A DNA stretch of 64,000 nt from Clostridia bacterium (GCA_017429695.1 JAFROK010000050.1:32952-96951); one strand, 5' to 3'; numbered from the stretch's first letter, positions 26,804 through 35,713 are shown. The notes: generated by a model not told the origin, from the letters alone. A program made the numbers and translations.

Positions 26804-28017
26804 TCCAAATCAATATGTTCCAGGAAATCGTTGCAGGCTACGTCCGGGCCGACCCGGGTGGCATAGAGGCCGAAATCCGTGTTTTCATAATAGGTGCCTG
26901 TGATTTCCACACGCAGCGGCTTGCGGTATCCGCCGATGCGGAAAGTCAGGTCATACTGGGTCTTGTGCTTTTCAAAGGCCTCGATGGCAGCCTCCATGCC
27001 GGTTTTGCCATCCAGGTTTTTCAGCGGCGTATCCCATTCAAAATGCAGGCGGTCCGCCTTATCCCCGTAGCGGTGGATATACAGCTTTTTGACTTCCCAG
27101 GTTCCGTACAGCGCCGCGGATTCCGGATCGCTTTCCGGATCTGCGGCCAGGTCAAAGCACTGGACGCAGGCGTCCGCCACCATTTTATGCTGACCGTGGC
27201 CGTATTCCCCCTTCAGGTCCTGGGTGAGCACGACTTCCGGCCGGTATTTGCGGAACAGCTCCGTGACCCAGGACAGGACCTTGGTTTTGCCGGCAAGCTG
27301 GTAAGCTTTTTTCAGGTTGTCGCTGTATTTGTCGGTGAATGGGCCGAAAACCGGGTAATGCCGGACCCCCATGGTCCACAGGCCGTCCAGGGCCTCACTC
27401 CGGCGGGTGTCGCCGCAGTGGACCAGGTAGGCGACGATGACGCGCTTTCCGAGCTCTGTATTATATGTCGGGATCGCGCCGGCAAAGAAGAGCAGTTCGT
27501 CATCCGCGTGGGCGACCAGGAGCAGCAGGTCCGCTTTCTCATACGTTTCCTCCCAGCGCTGCACCCAGCCGGGCAGTTCTCCGGAGCCGAAAACATACAA
27601 CTCATTGATGACCAGCTGGGCCTTTTTGGTGCCGGTTTCAATGATGCGGATTTCCGTTTCGCCGTCCAGATCGTAACACACATGATGGAAGCGGGTATCG
27701 CCTTCGGCCAGGAGGACCCATTCGCCGTCCACTTTGTGCTGGATTTCATAGCTGGCCGGCATGATGCGGAACAGGATATACAGGGCGTACATGGGCTCGT
27801 CGGAGCGGATTTCCAGATATGGATTTTTGACGCTGCCGCTCTGCCAGTATTTCAGGTAATCCCCGTTGACCAGGCGGGTGTTCTTCCAGGAGTTTTTGGA
27901 GGCCTTGAAGCTGCACTGAGCGGAAATATCGGCTGCTTCCTCTGCGGAAACAGCCGATATCAGCAATACCGTCAGAAGCAGCACAAGCAGGGGCAGGACC
28001 CATCGTGCTTTTCTCAT
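26800..28017 (-). CDS. Secreted PIG-L family deacetylase
   Basis: A 405-residue protein with a signal peptide or membrane anchor (residues 1-26, ending VSAEEA). An N-terminal beta-rich region of about 120 residues that may bind carbohydrate precedes the deacetylase domain. The LmbE/PIG-L zinc motif AHADDE lies near residue 175 and the downstream zinc ligand in GQHKMV near residue 285. PIG-L proteins remove N-acetyl groups from GlcNAc-containing substrates; being external, this one would act on wall or exogenous glycans. ATG 28017 is chosen for GAGGAA upstream and because the signal peptide begins there. It belongs to a four-gene minus-strand operon starting at 30096. Confidence 0.88.
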   Translation of the reverse strand: MRKARWVLPLLVLLLTVLLISAVSAEEAADISAQCSFKASKNSWKNTRLVNGDYLKYWQSGSVKNPYLEIRSDEPMYALYILFRIMPASYEIQHKVDGEWVLLAEGDTRFHHVCYDLDGETEIRIIETGTKKAQLVINELYVFGSGELPGWVQRWEETYEKADLLLLVAHADDELLFFAGAIPTYNTELGKRVIVAYLVHCGDTRRSEALDGLWTMGVRHYPVFGPFTDKYSDNLKKAYQLAGKTKVLSWVTELFRKYRPEVVLTQDLKGEYGHGQHKMVADACVQCFDLAADPESDPESAALYGTWEVKKLYIHRYGDKADRLHFEWDTPLKNLDGKTGMEAAIEAFEKHKTQYDLTFRIGGYRKPLRVEITGTYYENTDFGLYATRVGPDVACNDFLEHIDLE

Positions 28018-28036
28018 ACTGTCTTCCTCACCATTT

Positions 28037-29158
28037 TCATTCAGCGGCGGTTTCCGCCGGCTTTTCACCGCTCCGGTTCCAGTTCCGGGCGGCCCACACA
28101 CCCGCGAAGCCCATTGCCGCAAGGACAAAAGTCATAAAGATATAGCAGACTGTGTGGGAAAAATCAAACCATTTTCCGTCGATGGCAAACTCCGTGACCA
28201 CAATCAGGCCGAGACATACGACCAGGATGATCATCGGCAGCCAGCGCTTCAGGGCCGGAACGCCTTTGCTTCCGATGATCCAGTACATGAGCACACCGAG
28301 CAGCACCAGCGCACAGAACAACTGTTCCACATGGACAAACAGCCATTTGATATCATCGCCCCGCATGCTCTCGCACATGATCTGAGGGAGGCAAAGGAAG
28401 AACAGCGTCAGTGTAAAGCTCAGTCCGGTCCGGCCTTTGCCCCGGAGGCTGATGACGAAAGCAATCACCGCCCAGATCAAGGCAAAGAGCGCAGAAAGCA
28501 TGCAGATATTCCAGACCCAGCCGGAATACCCGCCGGCGATATCGATTTCCAGCGCAAAGGGAAAGTGTGCCAGGGAACTGCCGGCCGGCAGCGGTTTACC
28601 GCCGCCGTGCAGGTGAAGCGACGGTTCATAGGTCTGCCCCAGGCGGAACAGGACGACCATCAGGGCACCGAAGGGCGCAAACGCGTCCATGCCGGCGGTA
28701 ACGGCCTTTTCACCCCGCCGGGTGATGCAGTTGGCAATCAGGACGGACAGGCATACGCCCAGGGCGCCGCAGAAGAAGGAAAGCTCGGCGCCGCTGAATG
28801 TATACAGGGGGAGCAGCACGTCATCGTCCCAATACAGGTCTTCCAGCGAAAGATCAAACATTTCTGTCAGCACAACAAAACCGACCCGGGCAAGCTCCAG
28901 TGCAAGGCGTACCGTCAGCGCCAGGGCAATGACCGCGGTCAGCAGCGCCCATTTCCGGACAGGCCGGCTGATTTCACGCCGGTCCAGCAGGCAGCGCAGG
29001 CCGTACAGCGCGAAGATCACAAGCGTGCCGATGGTCATCCACTGCAGATAAGGCGTCATGGGCTCCTGAGACGTTTCCCGCTCCAGGATGGTCTGCAGGC
29101 CGTATGGCGTAAAGAGCATCAGCGCGGCGGTTTTCAGCTGAAGCAGATAGGGATTCAT
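28037..29158 (-). CDS. Polytopic membrane protein resembling a degenerate Lgt-type fold
   Basis: A 373-residue protein with eight or more hydrophobic helices. The central block (SGAELSFFCGALGVCLSVLI, then MDAFAPFGALMVVLFRLGQ) follows the layout of prolipoprotein diacylglyceryl transferase (W-GG-hG-G then D-AP-GR-GNF-N-E). However, the catalytic-region His of Lgt is replaced by Cys and the GRxGNxxNxE signature is lost, so normal Lgt activity is unlikely. The similarity is judged by eye only and could be superficial. It overlaps the upstream phosphodiester glycosidase-like gene by 4 bp and precedes the PIG-L gene by 19 bp. A role in transferring or handling a lipid or glycan group at the membrane is a guess from these neighbours. 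Confidence 0.6.
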   Translation of the reverse strand: MNPYLLQLKTAALMLFTPYGLQTILERETSQEPMTPYLQWMTIGTLVIFALYGLRCLLDRREISRPVRKWALLTAVIALALTVRLALELARVGFVVLTEMFDLSLEDLYWDDDVLLPLYTFSGAELSFFCGALGVCLSVLIANCITRRGEKAVTAGMDAFAPFGALMVVLFRLGQTYEPSLHLHGGGKPLPAGSSLAHFPFALEIDIAGGYSGWVWNICMLSALFALIWAVIAFVISLRGKGRTGLSFTLTLFFLCLPQIMCESMRGDDIKWLFVHVEQLFCALVLLGVLMYWIIGSKGVPALKRWLPMIILVVCLGLIVVTEFAIDGKWFDFSHTVCYIFMTFVLAAMGFAGVWAARNWNRSGEKPAETAAE

Positions 29159-30096
29159 TCCTGACCCTCCCCGTTCCAGGCGGAAGCGAAGTAGATAATA
29201 TCCGGAATCAGGCGGAAATTGACCTTGTTCTGGGAATTCACCCGCTGGTGATTGAAATACAGGGAAGTGGACAGGCCGCCGTCCAGATTGAAGGCAATCT
29301 GTGCGCCTTCATCCGCGCACAGCCGGGCAAAATCCTTCAGGGGAAGTCCCAGAGTATAGCTCTGTTCCATGGTGGTCAGGATCATCTTATAATGCAGTTT
29401 GCCGATCTGGCAGATTGCGATCCGGGCGTAATACTTTTCGGGATCCAGGTGGGCAAAGGAAGGCAGCTTTTTCAGCGGCTGGCCGTCTTCAACCAGGATT
29501 GGTCCGAAATAGAAGGCGTTGATCACCTGTTTTCCGTCCACCGTATCGGAAAGGGTGTCCTTTTTCGGCAGATGATACACATGGAAATCTCCGTCCTCAT
29601 CGATCAGCAGCATATCGCGCTTTTCCTTCAGCTTGTTGCGGTAAGTGATCCCCTGGCGGATGATCAGGCCTTCACTGTTATAGGAGGGTGAGTCACCGTT
29701 GAAGGCAACGACTGCGTTGACACGTTCAGCAATATTGGCAATCTCATCGTCGTTCTTGGTATCAAAGGATACGGCCGGCGCTGTCCGCAACTGGGACGCG
29801 TCACCGACCTGGATATCCACAACCCAGTATCCGGCGTCCCGTCCACGGTATCCGGTCACATAAGGTGCAGCGTCCTTGTATTCAATGCTGACCCGGATGG
29901 TCGGGTCCTCATAGACGGTTTCGCTTTTATAGCCGTCCGCCTGGGGTGCGTATCCGCCGGTAAAATCAATCGGCAGCGGATTGGATACCAGCGTGTCCTC
30001 AACGATGATTTCCGCAACCGGTGCTTCCTCTCCCAGCGCGGTGCAGGAGAAGAGCAGCAGGAAGGCGAGCAGCAGGCAGACAATGGCTTTTTTCAC
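29155..30096 (-). CDS. Phosphodiester glycosidase (NAGPA/DUF2233) domain protein, secreted
   Basis: A 313-residue exported protein. The GTG start at 30096 follows GGGAGG, and the first 22 residues form a signal peptide; LFSC could be a weak lipobox. The C-terminal half carries the NAGPA family motif FNLDGGLSTSLYF, in which the DGG Asp is conserved, and an earlier NGDSPSY segment. Family members cleave N-acetylglucosamine-1-phosphodiester bonds or act in exopolysaccharide and wall metabolism. It is the first gene of an operon with a membrane protein and a PIG-L deacetylase, a set that suggests remodelling of a surface glycan or teichoic-acid-like polymer. Confidence 0.87.
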   Translation of the reverse strand: MKKAIVCLLLAFLLLFSCTALGEEAPVAEIIVEDTLVSNPLPIDFTGGYAPQADGYKSETVYEDPTIRVSIEYKDAAPYVTGYRGRDAGYWVVDIQVGDASQLRTAPAVSFDTKNDDEIANIAERVNAVVAFNGDSPSYNSEGLIIRQGITYRNKLKEKRDMLLIDEDGDFHVYHLPKKDTLSDTVDGKQVINAFYFGPILVEDGQPLKKLPSFAHLDPEKYYARIAICQIGKLHYKMILTTMEQSYTLGLPLKDFARLCADEGAQIAFNLDGGLSTSLYFNHQRVNSQNKVNFRLIPDIIYFASAWNGEGQE

Positions 30097-30136
30097 AGGA
30101 CAAAACCTCCCGAAAAAATCACTTAACTCCTTGAAT

Positions 30137-30164
30137 ATTATAAGATTTCACGGGACATTGTCAA
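30137..30164 (-). promoter_or_regulatory. Consensus promoter of the glycan-remodelling operon
   Basis: On the minus strand TTGACA (30159-30164) and TATAAT (30137-30142) both match the consensus perfectly, spacing 16. It lies about 45 bases before the GTG start of the first gene and should be strong and constitutive. Confidence 0.85.
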
Positions 30165-30284
30165 GGCAGGCGCTGATGAACCGATGCCGGTAAAAAGGAA
30201 TCGCGCATACTGGACATTTGTTGGACAGGGGATGATACCATTGTCTCAAAACCTGGAAAACTTTGGAATGGAGGAATACCGAAA

Positions 30285-31034
30285 ATGAAAAAACTGATGA
30301 TGGTTATGCTGGCCCTGGTGCTGGCGGCGGGCTGCGCTGCCGGCCTGGCAGAAGAGGGAAAAGAAGTTGCCGCGGAGAGCGGACTGCATGTGGATATCCA
30401 GCATGTGACGGATTCCCCTGAATGGATTGCGAATCTGCCCGCGGCCCAGGACGCGACCCAGCTGTTTGTGGTTGCTGCGATCGACATGGAAAAGACAACC
30501 GCCTTTATCTCCATGCACCGGAAGGATGAAAACGGTGCCTGGAAGCAGATCCTTTCCACACCCGGATTCGTGGGCAAGAACGGCCTGTGCCCGGACGAAG
30601 AACACAAGGAAGGATGCGCGCAGACCCCTGCCGGCGTGTATCACTTCAACAAGGCATTCGGCATCGCTGCGGATCCCGGCTGCGCCATTCCCTATATCCA
30701 GGTGGACGAGAATACCTACTGGTCCGGCGATCCGGACCGTCAGTATAACCAGATGGTCGATATCCGCGATGTGCCGGAACTGGTGATGGACGACAGCGAG
30801 CACATTGTGGATTACGAATACCAGTATCAGTACTGCCTGAATATCTCCTTCAACGAGGACGGGACGGCCGGCCGCGGCAGCGCGATTTTCCTGCACTGCT
30901 TCGGACCGCAGAAGCCCTGGACCGGCGGATGCGTCGCGGTTCCGGAAAATATCATGAAGATGATTATGCAGAACGTTCAGGAAGACTGCGTTGTTGTGAT
31001 TGACACCCTGGAAAACCTGGGCGGAAGCTTCTGA
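30285..31034 (+). CDS. L,D-transpeptidase (YkuD)-type lipoprotein
   Basis: A 249-residue protein with a lipoprotein signal peptide (lipobox LAAGC, Cys17). The C-terminal half holds the YkuD catalytic stretch: IFLHCFGPQKPWTGGCVAVPE. The His of the FLHC segment and the Cys of GGCVAV fit the His-Cys active pair, with TGGC replacing the more common SHGC. Substrate-side segments such as TPAGVYHFNKAFG are typical of ErfK/YkuD proteins that use a TPxGxF loop. It would act on peptidoglycan or on attached peptides at the cell surface. Start: GGAGGAATACC precedes the ATG. It is divergent from the glycan-remodelling operon and only 20 bp before the next gene. Confidence 0.85.
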   Translation: MKKLMMVMLALVLAAGCAAGLAEEGKEVAAESGLHVDIQHVTDSPEWIANLPAAQDATQLFVVAAIDMEKTTAFISMHRKDENGAWKQILSTPGFVGKNGLCPDEEHKEGCAQTPAGVYHFNKAFGIAADPGCAIPYIQVDENTYWSGDPDRQYNQMVDIRDVPELVMDDSEHIVDYEYQYQYCLNISFNEDGTAGRGSAIFLHCFGPQKPWTGGCVAVPENIMKMIMQNVQEDCVVVIDTLENLGGSF

Positions 31035-31054
31035 TTATCGGAGGAGAACGGAAC

Positions 31055-31813
31055 ATGCCGGAATTCGGTGCACAGAGTTATACCGTCCGTGAATACTGCC
31101 GAAATGAACAGGATTTCGGGCGGACGCTGGAAAAGATTGCCGCCATCGGCTACCGGAACATCCAGCTTTCCGCCATCGGCCCCATTGATCCGAAACGGGT
31201 GAAAGCGCTGTGCGATCAGAACGGGCTGAAGATTGTGTTGACCCACAATCCGGAAAGCGAATTCCTGAACGAACCGGAGAAACTGATTGAACGCCATATA
31301 CTGTATGGATGTGCCTATGCCGGCCTTGGATTTCTGCCGGAACGGTATCATACAGCGGAAGGGCTGCCCCGGTTCGGGGAGGACTTCCGGCCTGCGGCGG
31401 AAAAGCTGAAGCAGGCCGGCATGAAACTGATGTATCACAATCATGCGTTTGAATTTGCCCGCATGCCGGACGGAAGGCACATGATGGACCATCTGCTGGA
31501 AATGATGCCGGCGGAGCTGATGGGCATTACAGCCGATACCTACTGGCTGCATTACGGCGGCATGGATGTCTGTATGTGGCTGAATGAACACGCAGAGCGC
31601 CTGCATATTGTGCACCTGAAAGATTTCAGCATTTCCGGGTTTGAAATCCGGATGGCGCCGGTGGGTGGCGGCAACCTGGACTTTGCCCGGATCATGGACA
31701 TGCTGCGGCTGAACGGCGTAACGGAGTATGCACTGGTGGAGCAGGACGACTGCTACGGCGCTTCTCCTTTCGACTGCCTGAAACAGAGCTATGACTACCT
31801 GATGAAATTGTAA
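31055..31813 (+). CDS. Sugar phosphate isomerase/epimerase (xylose isomerase-like TIM barrel)
   Basis: A 252-residue AP-endonuclease-2/xylose isomerase-like TIM barrel protein. Probable metal ligands are seen at the usual strand ends: His in MYHNHAFEF, Asp in ADTYWLHYGG, His in VHLKDF and Glu in ALVEQDD. Such enzymes often work with Gfo/Idh/MocA dehydrogenases in inositol or unusual-sugar catabolism; three such dehydrogenases lie elsewhere in the window but are not adjacent. GGAGGAGAACGGAAC precedes the ATG. The substrate is unknown. A terminator follows. Confidence 0.88.
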   Translation: MPEFGAQSYTVREYCRNEQDFGRTLEKIAAIGYRNIQLSAIGPIDPKRVKALCDQNGLKIVLTHNPESEFLNEPEKLIERHILYGCAYAGLGFLPERYHTAEGLPRFGEDFRPAAEKLKQAGMKLMYHNHAFEFARMPDGRHMMDHLLEMMPAELMGITADTYWLHYGGMDVCMWLNEHAERLHIVHLKDFSISGFEIRMAPVGGGNLDFARIMDMLRLNGVTEYALVEQDDCYGASPFDCLKQSYDYLMKL

Positions 31814-31836
31814 AAACGAAATGGGTTACAGTTTTT

Positions 31837-31870
31837 CCGTCTGCTCCATGAGAAGCAGGCGGGCTTTTTT
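31837..31870 (+). terminator. Rho-independent terminator
   Basis: CCGTCTGCT (31837-31845) pairs with AGCAGGCGG (31854-31862) through 9 bp including one G-T pair, followed by GC and TTTTTT (31865-31870). Confidence 0.85.
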
Positions 31871-31937
31871 ATGCGTGCCTCAGCTGTTTCTCCATTGGTC
31901 ACGGTCCGGTTACAGGGAACGGTGAGGAGAATAATCC

Positions 31938-32081
31938 ATGACCGCCTTTGTCTTTTTTCATAACGGATTCGGGAAATGGATTGACGGGGTGCGGAACAGC
32001 TTTTATGATTGCTTCAGACGGAAAGGGAGATTATTCGCTGCGCTCCGAATGAATGAAACAGTGTGCGGAATGAAGGCATGA
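31938..32081 (+). CDS. Possible small protein of 47 residues
   Basis: In the 317-bp gap between the terminator and the ABC exporter, ATG 31938 has a good GAGGAGA site 7 bases upstream and opens a 47-codon frame ending at TGA 32079. The product is basic and aromatic (MTAFVFFHNGFGKWIDGVRN at the start) with one Arg/Lys cluster, and lacks a clear signal peptide or helix. No homologue was recognised and no sharp promoter is seen, so it may be either a real leader-like small protein or chance. Confidence 0.3.
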   Translation: MTAFVFFHNGFGKWIDGVRNSFYDCFRRKGRLFAALRMNETVCGMKA

Positions 32082-32130
32082 CATCCGGGATGAAACCGGA
32101 GTGCGGCTGTTAAAAAAGCCGGAGGAATGA

Positions 32131-33897
32131 ATGAGGTTTCTTTGGAAGTATCTGAAGCATGATAAATGGCGGATTATGGGCGGTATGGGGCTGAAACTGG
32201 CGGGCACGCTGGTGGAGCTGCTGATTCCCTATATCATGGAACATCTGCTGGATCATGTGGTGCGCGAGAAGCAGGTCCTGCCGGTGCTGCTGTGGGGCGG
32301 GGCAATGATTCTGCTGGCCTGTGCGGTCCGCTTCCTTAATGTGACGGCAAACCGGCGGGCGGTACGAATCGCCCGGAACAATATCCTGAAAATCCGGCAG
32401 GACCTGTTCCATGCCGCCCTGAACCTGAGCGGCGGACAGACGGACCGGATTGGTATGCCGTCGATCATTTCCCGTATGACATCGGATACTTATAATGTGC
32501 AGAGCTTCATGCAGTCTGTGCAGACGCTTGGAATCCGTGCGCCGATTATGCTGATTGGCGGGATTGCGGTTACGCTCGCAATGGATGCCGGCCTGGCGCT
32601 GATCCTTTGCATCATGGCGCCGATTATGATCGGCCTGGTGGTTTTTATCTCTTTCAGGGGGATTCCGCTGTATGACATGGTGCAGCGGGGCATGGACGAT
32701 ATTGTTCGGATTATGCGGGAAAACATTACCGGAATCCGGGTAGTGAAGGCGCTGAGCAAGGAACCGTTTGAAATGCGGCGGTTCGGTGAGGCAAACAATA
32801 CCACCTCCAGGCGGGATATCAAAGCCGGTATTACAATGGCGATGCCGGGACCGGTGGTGACGCTGTTTCTGAACATCGGACTGACGCTGATTGTATTTAT
32901 CGGCGCACGAAGGGTGAATTCCGGCGCAACGGAGCCGGGGGTGATCCTGGCATTTCTGACATATTTCAATATGATCCTGATGGGCGTGATGGGCCTGAAC
33001 CGGGTGTTTATGATGCTTTCGAAGGCGAATGCTTCCGCAGCCCGGATTGCCGAACTTGCGGAAACGGAGGAAGACCTGCCGGTGCTGCCGGCGGAAGCGG
33101 GGGCAAAGACGGAACGGGAAGGTTATATTGTCTTTGACCATGTTTCCTTCACCTATGCGCCGGGAGAAGGCAATGCGCAGTATGACGCGGCAGCCTTTGC
33201 CGGGTCTGCCCGGCAGCAGTGCCTGAAGGATATTGATTTTACCATCCGGCGGGGCGGATCCCTGGGCATTATCGGTGCCACCGGCAGCGGAAAAACTACA
33301 ATCATCAACCTGCTGATGCGCTTTTACGACGCCGATGAGGGACATGTGTTTGTGGACGGGCGGGATATCCGGACATGGGACAGGGATGAACTGCGGCGAC
33401 ATTTCGGCGCAGTGTTCCAGAACGACACGATTTTTGCGGCCAGTATCCGGGAAAACGTTGTGTTCGGCCGGGATGTGGGTGATGCCGGGTTGGAGGAAGC
33501 GTTGGCGGACGCGAAGGCGGCGGACTTTGTGAACGGTTATATGGACGGCGCAGATCATGAGGCGGCTATTCACGGCAGTAATTTTTCCGGCGGGCAGAAG
33601 CAGCGGCTGCTGATTGCCCGCGCGCTGGCGGCAAAGCCGGATATCCTGGTGCTGGATGACGCCTCCTCCGCGCTGGATTACCGGACGGACGCGGAACTGC
33701 GCAAAGCCATCCGGGAACGCCATGCGGATACGACGCTGATTGTGATTGCCCAGCGGATTTCTTCGATCATGAACCTGGACGAGATCATCGTGCTGGATGA
33801 GGGCGAAATGATCGGCCGCGGAACCCATGAGGAACTGATGCGCCGCTGCCCGGAATACCGGGAAATCCAGCAGACGCAGATGGGGGAGGCGGGATAA
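32131..33897 (+). CDS. Heterodimeric ABC exporter, subunit 1 (degenerate-site half)
   Basis: A 588-residue half-transporter: six transmembrane helices (residues about 15-310), then an ATPase domain. Walker A is GATGSGKTT and the signature FSGGQKQRLLIAR is canonical, but Walker B ends LVLDDASSALD with Asp in place of the catalytic Glu, and the switch His is replaced by Gln (IAQRISS). These substitutions are the pattern of the non-hydrolysing site in heterodimeric exporters such as LmrCD, BmrCD and TM287/288. GGAGGAATGA precedes the ATG. The partner gene begins directly after its stop codon. The substrate is probably a drug, lipid or peptide and cannot be specified. Confidence 0.93.
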   Translation: MRFLWKYLKHDKWRIMGGMGLKLAGTLVELLIPYIMEHLLDHVVREKQVLPVLLWGGAMILLACAVRFLNVTANRRAVRIARNNILKIRQDLFHAALNLSGGQTDRIGMPSIISRMTSDTYNVQSFMQSVQTLGIRAPIMLIGGIAVTLAMDAGLALILCIMAPIMIGLVVFISFRGIPLYDMVQRGMDDIVRIMRENITGIRVVKALSKEPFEMRRFGEANNTTSRRDIKAGITMAMPGPVVTLFLNIGLTLIVFIGARRVNSGATEPGVILAFLTYFNMILMGVMGLNRVFMMLSKANASAARIAELAETEEDLPVLPAEAGAKTEREGYIVFDHVSFTYAPGEGNAQYDAAAFAGSARQQCLKDIDFTIRRGGSLGIIGATGSGKTTIINLLMRFYDADEGHVFVDGRDIRTWDRDELRRHFGAVFQNDTIFAASIRENVVFGRDVGDAGLEEALADAKAADFVNGYMDGADHEAAIHGSNFSGGQKQRLLIARALAAKPDILVLDDASSALDYRTDAELRKAIRERHADTTLIVIAQRISSIMNLDEIIVLDEGEMIGRGTHEELMRRCPEYREIQQTQMGEAG

Positions 33898-35667
33898 ATG
33901 GCACGAAGGGATTCCATTATGACCAAACCCAGGGATTCCCGGGGTGCATTCCGGCGGCTCCTGTCCTACCTGGGGGCCTTTAAGGCGCTGATTCTGCTGG
34001 TGGCGGTCATGTGCCTTGTAAGCAACGTGCTTTCCCTGATCGGGCCGAGCCTGGCGGGTTCCGCTATTGAGGCGGCTGCCCGGGGAAAGGGAAAAGTGGA
34101 TTTTGATGTAGTGACATATTACGCGGTACGGATGCTGATTGTATACGCCTGCTCCTCGCTGATCACCATCCTGATCCACATGGTGATGGTCAACGTATCC
34201 AAGCGCGTGGCGCGGAAAATGCGGCAGGATATATTCGACAAGCTGATGCGCCTGCCGGTGGGGTTCTTCGACCGGAATCAGGCGGGAGACATTATCAGCC
34301 GGGCCTCCTATGATGTGGACGTGATCAGTACCTGTATGTCTACGGACGTGACGGCGATCCTGACCAGCGTTGTGACCGTCATCGGCGCGCTGATCATGAT
34401 GGTACGGATTTCTCCGGCACTGAGCCTGGTGGCGCTGGTGACAGTGCCGGCCTCCGTTGCCTTTACCGCGCACATGCGAAAGAAAACACAGCCCCGTTTT
34501 GTGAAACGGTCGAAGTCCTACGGAGCGATGAACGGTTTTGTGGAAGAACAGCTGTCCGGGCAAAAGACGATCCAGGCATATGCTTACGAGGACCGGATTG
34601 ACGGCAAATTCGACACGATCAACCACCAGGCGGCGGACGCATACTATGACGCGGATTCCCTGGGGGTTACCATCGGGCCGACCATGAATTTTATCAACAA
34701 TATCTGCCTTAGCCTGATCGCACTTCTGGGCTCAGTGCTCTACATGAACGGAGCCATCGGACTGGGAAGCATATCCTCTTTTGTGCTGTATTCCCGGAAG
34801 TTTTCCGGGCCGATCAACGAGGTGGCGAATATCATTAACGAGCTCTTTTCCGCGCTGGCGGCAGCGGAGCGTGTGTTCGGCCTGCTGGACCAGGCGGAGG
34901 AACTGAAGGATGCCGAAAATGCCCGGATCCTGGAAAATGTGGCAGGCAATGTGGCGCTGGAGAACGTCTCCTTCGGTTACGAACCGGAGCGGACGATTAT
35001 CCACAACCTGTCCATGCGGGCGGACGCCGGAAAATTGATTGCCATTGTCGGGCCCACCGGGGCCGGAAAAACGACGATTATCAACCTGCTGATGCGCTTT
35101 TATGACGTGGACAGCGGATGCATCAGGGTGGATGGACAAAACATCCGTGAACTGACCCGGCGGAGCCTGCGGAGCGCCTACGCCATGGTGCTGCAGGATA
35201 CATGGGTGTTCCGGGGAACAATATTTGACAATATCGCCTACGGCAAGGAAGGAGCGACCATGGAAGAAGTTGTGGCTGCAGCAAAGGCTGCGCATATCCA
35301 TCCGTTTATCATGCGCCTGCCGGAAGGCTACCATACGGTGATCAGCGAGGACGGCGGAAACATTTCCAAGGGACAGAAGCAGCTGTTGACCATTGCCCGG
35401 GCGATGCTGTATTCCTCCCATATGCTGATCCTGGATGAAGCGACATCCAACGTGGATACCTCTACCGAACGCCAGATCCAGCGGGCTATGCGGGACCTGA
35501 TGAAGGGCCGGACCTGTTTTGTGATTGCCCACCGGCTGAGCACCATCCGGAACGCTGACAATATCCTGGTGGTGGACCAGGGCGATGTGGTCGAACAGGG
35601 AACCCATGAGGAGCTGATGCGGAAAAAGGGATTCTATCATGCCCTGTACAAGGCGCAGTTTGAATAG
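33898..35667 (+). CDS. Heterodimeric ABC exporter, subunit 2 (catalytic half)
   Basis: A 589-residue partner with six membrane helices and an ATPase domain. Walker A is GPTGAGKTT, Walker B LILDEATSNVD has the catalytic Glu, and the switch AHRLST keeps its His. The signature is ISKGQKQLLTIAR, where LSGGQ is altered; in the dimer this altered signature faces the Asp-containing Walker B of subunit 1, producing one degenerate and one consensus site. This complementary pattern strongly supports an obligate heterodimer. No clear terminator is seen before the tex promoter. Confidence 0.93.
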   Translation: MARRDSIMTKPRDSRGAFRRLLSYLGAFKALILLVAVMCLVSNVLSLIGPSLAGSAIEAAARGKGKVDFDVVTYYAVRMLIVYACSSLITILIHMVMVNVSKRVARKMRQDIFDKLMRLPVGFFDRNQAGDIISRASYDVDVISTCMSTDVTAILTSVVTVIGALIMMVRISPALSLVALVTVPASVAFTAHMRKKTQPRFVKRSKSYGAMNGFVEEQLSGQKTIQAYAYEDRIDGKFDTINHQAADAYYDADSLGVTIGPTMNFINNICLSLIALLGSVLYMNGAIGLGSISSFVLYSRKFSGPINEVANIINELFSALAAAERVFGLLDQAEELKDAENARILENVAGNVALENVSFGYEPERTIIHNLSMRADAGKLIAIVGPTGAGKTTIINLLMRFYDVDSGCIRVDGQNIRELTRRSLRSAYAMVLQDTWVFRGTIFDNIAYGKEGATMEEVVAAAKAAHIHPFIMRLPEGYHTVISEDGGNISKGQKQLLTIARAMLYSSHMLILDEATSNVDTSTERQIQRAMRDLMKGRTCFVIAHRLSTIRNADNILVVDQGDVVEQGTHEELMRKKGFYHALYKAQFE

Positions 35668-35713
35668 GCCGGAAGCGCTGCCGGATCTTCATGGAGATAT
35701 ACCGTTTCGGTCA

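Noticed and set aside
30209-30240. Promoter for the YkuD lipoprotein gene (TGGACA and GATACC)
   Set aside because: A weak -10 and a duplicated TGGACA make the assignment ambiguous; left out of the feature list.
32110-34626. An 838-codon open frame on the minus strand across the ABC exporter
   Set aside because: Antisense of two unmistakable ABC subunits; composition (Gln, His, Arg rich) is that of a shadow frame.
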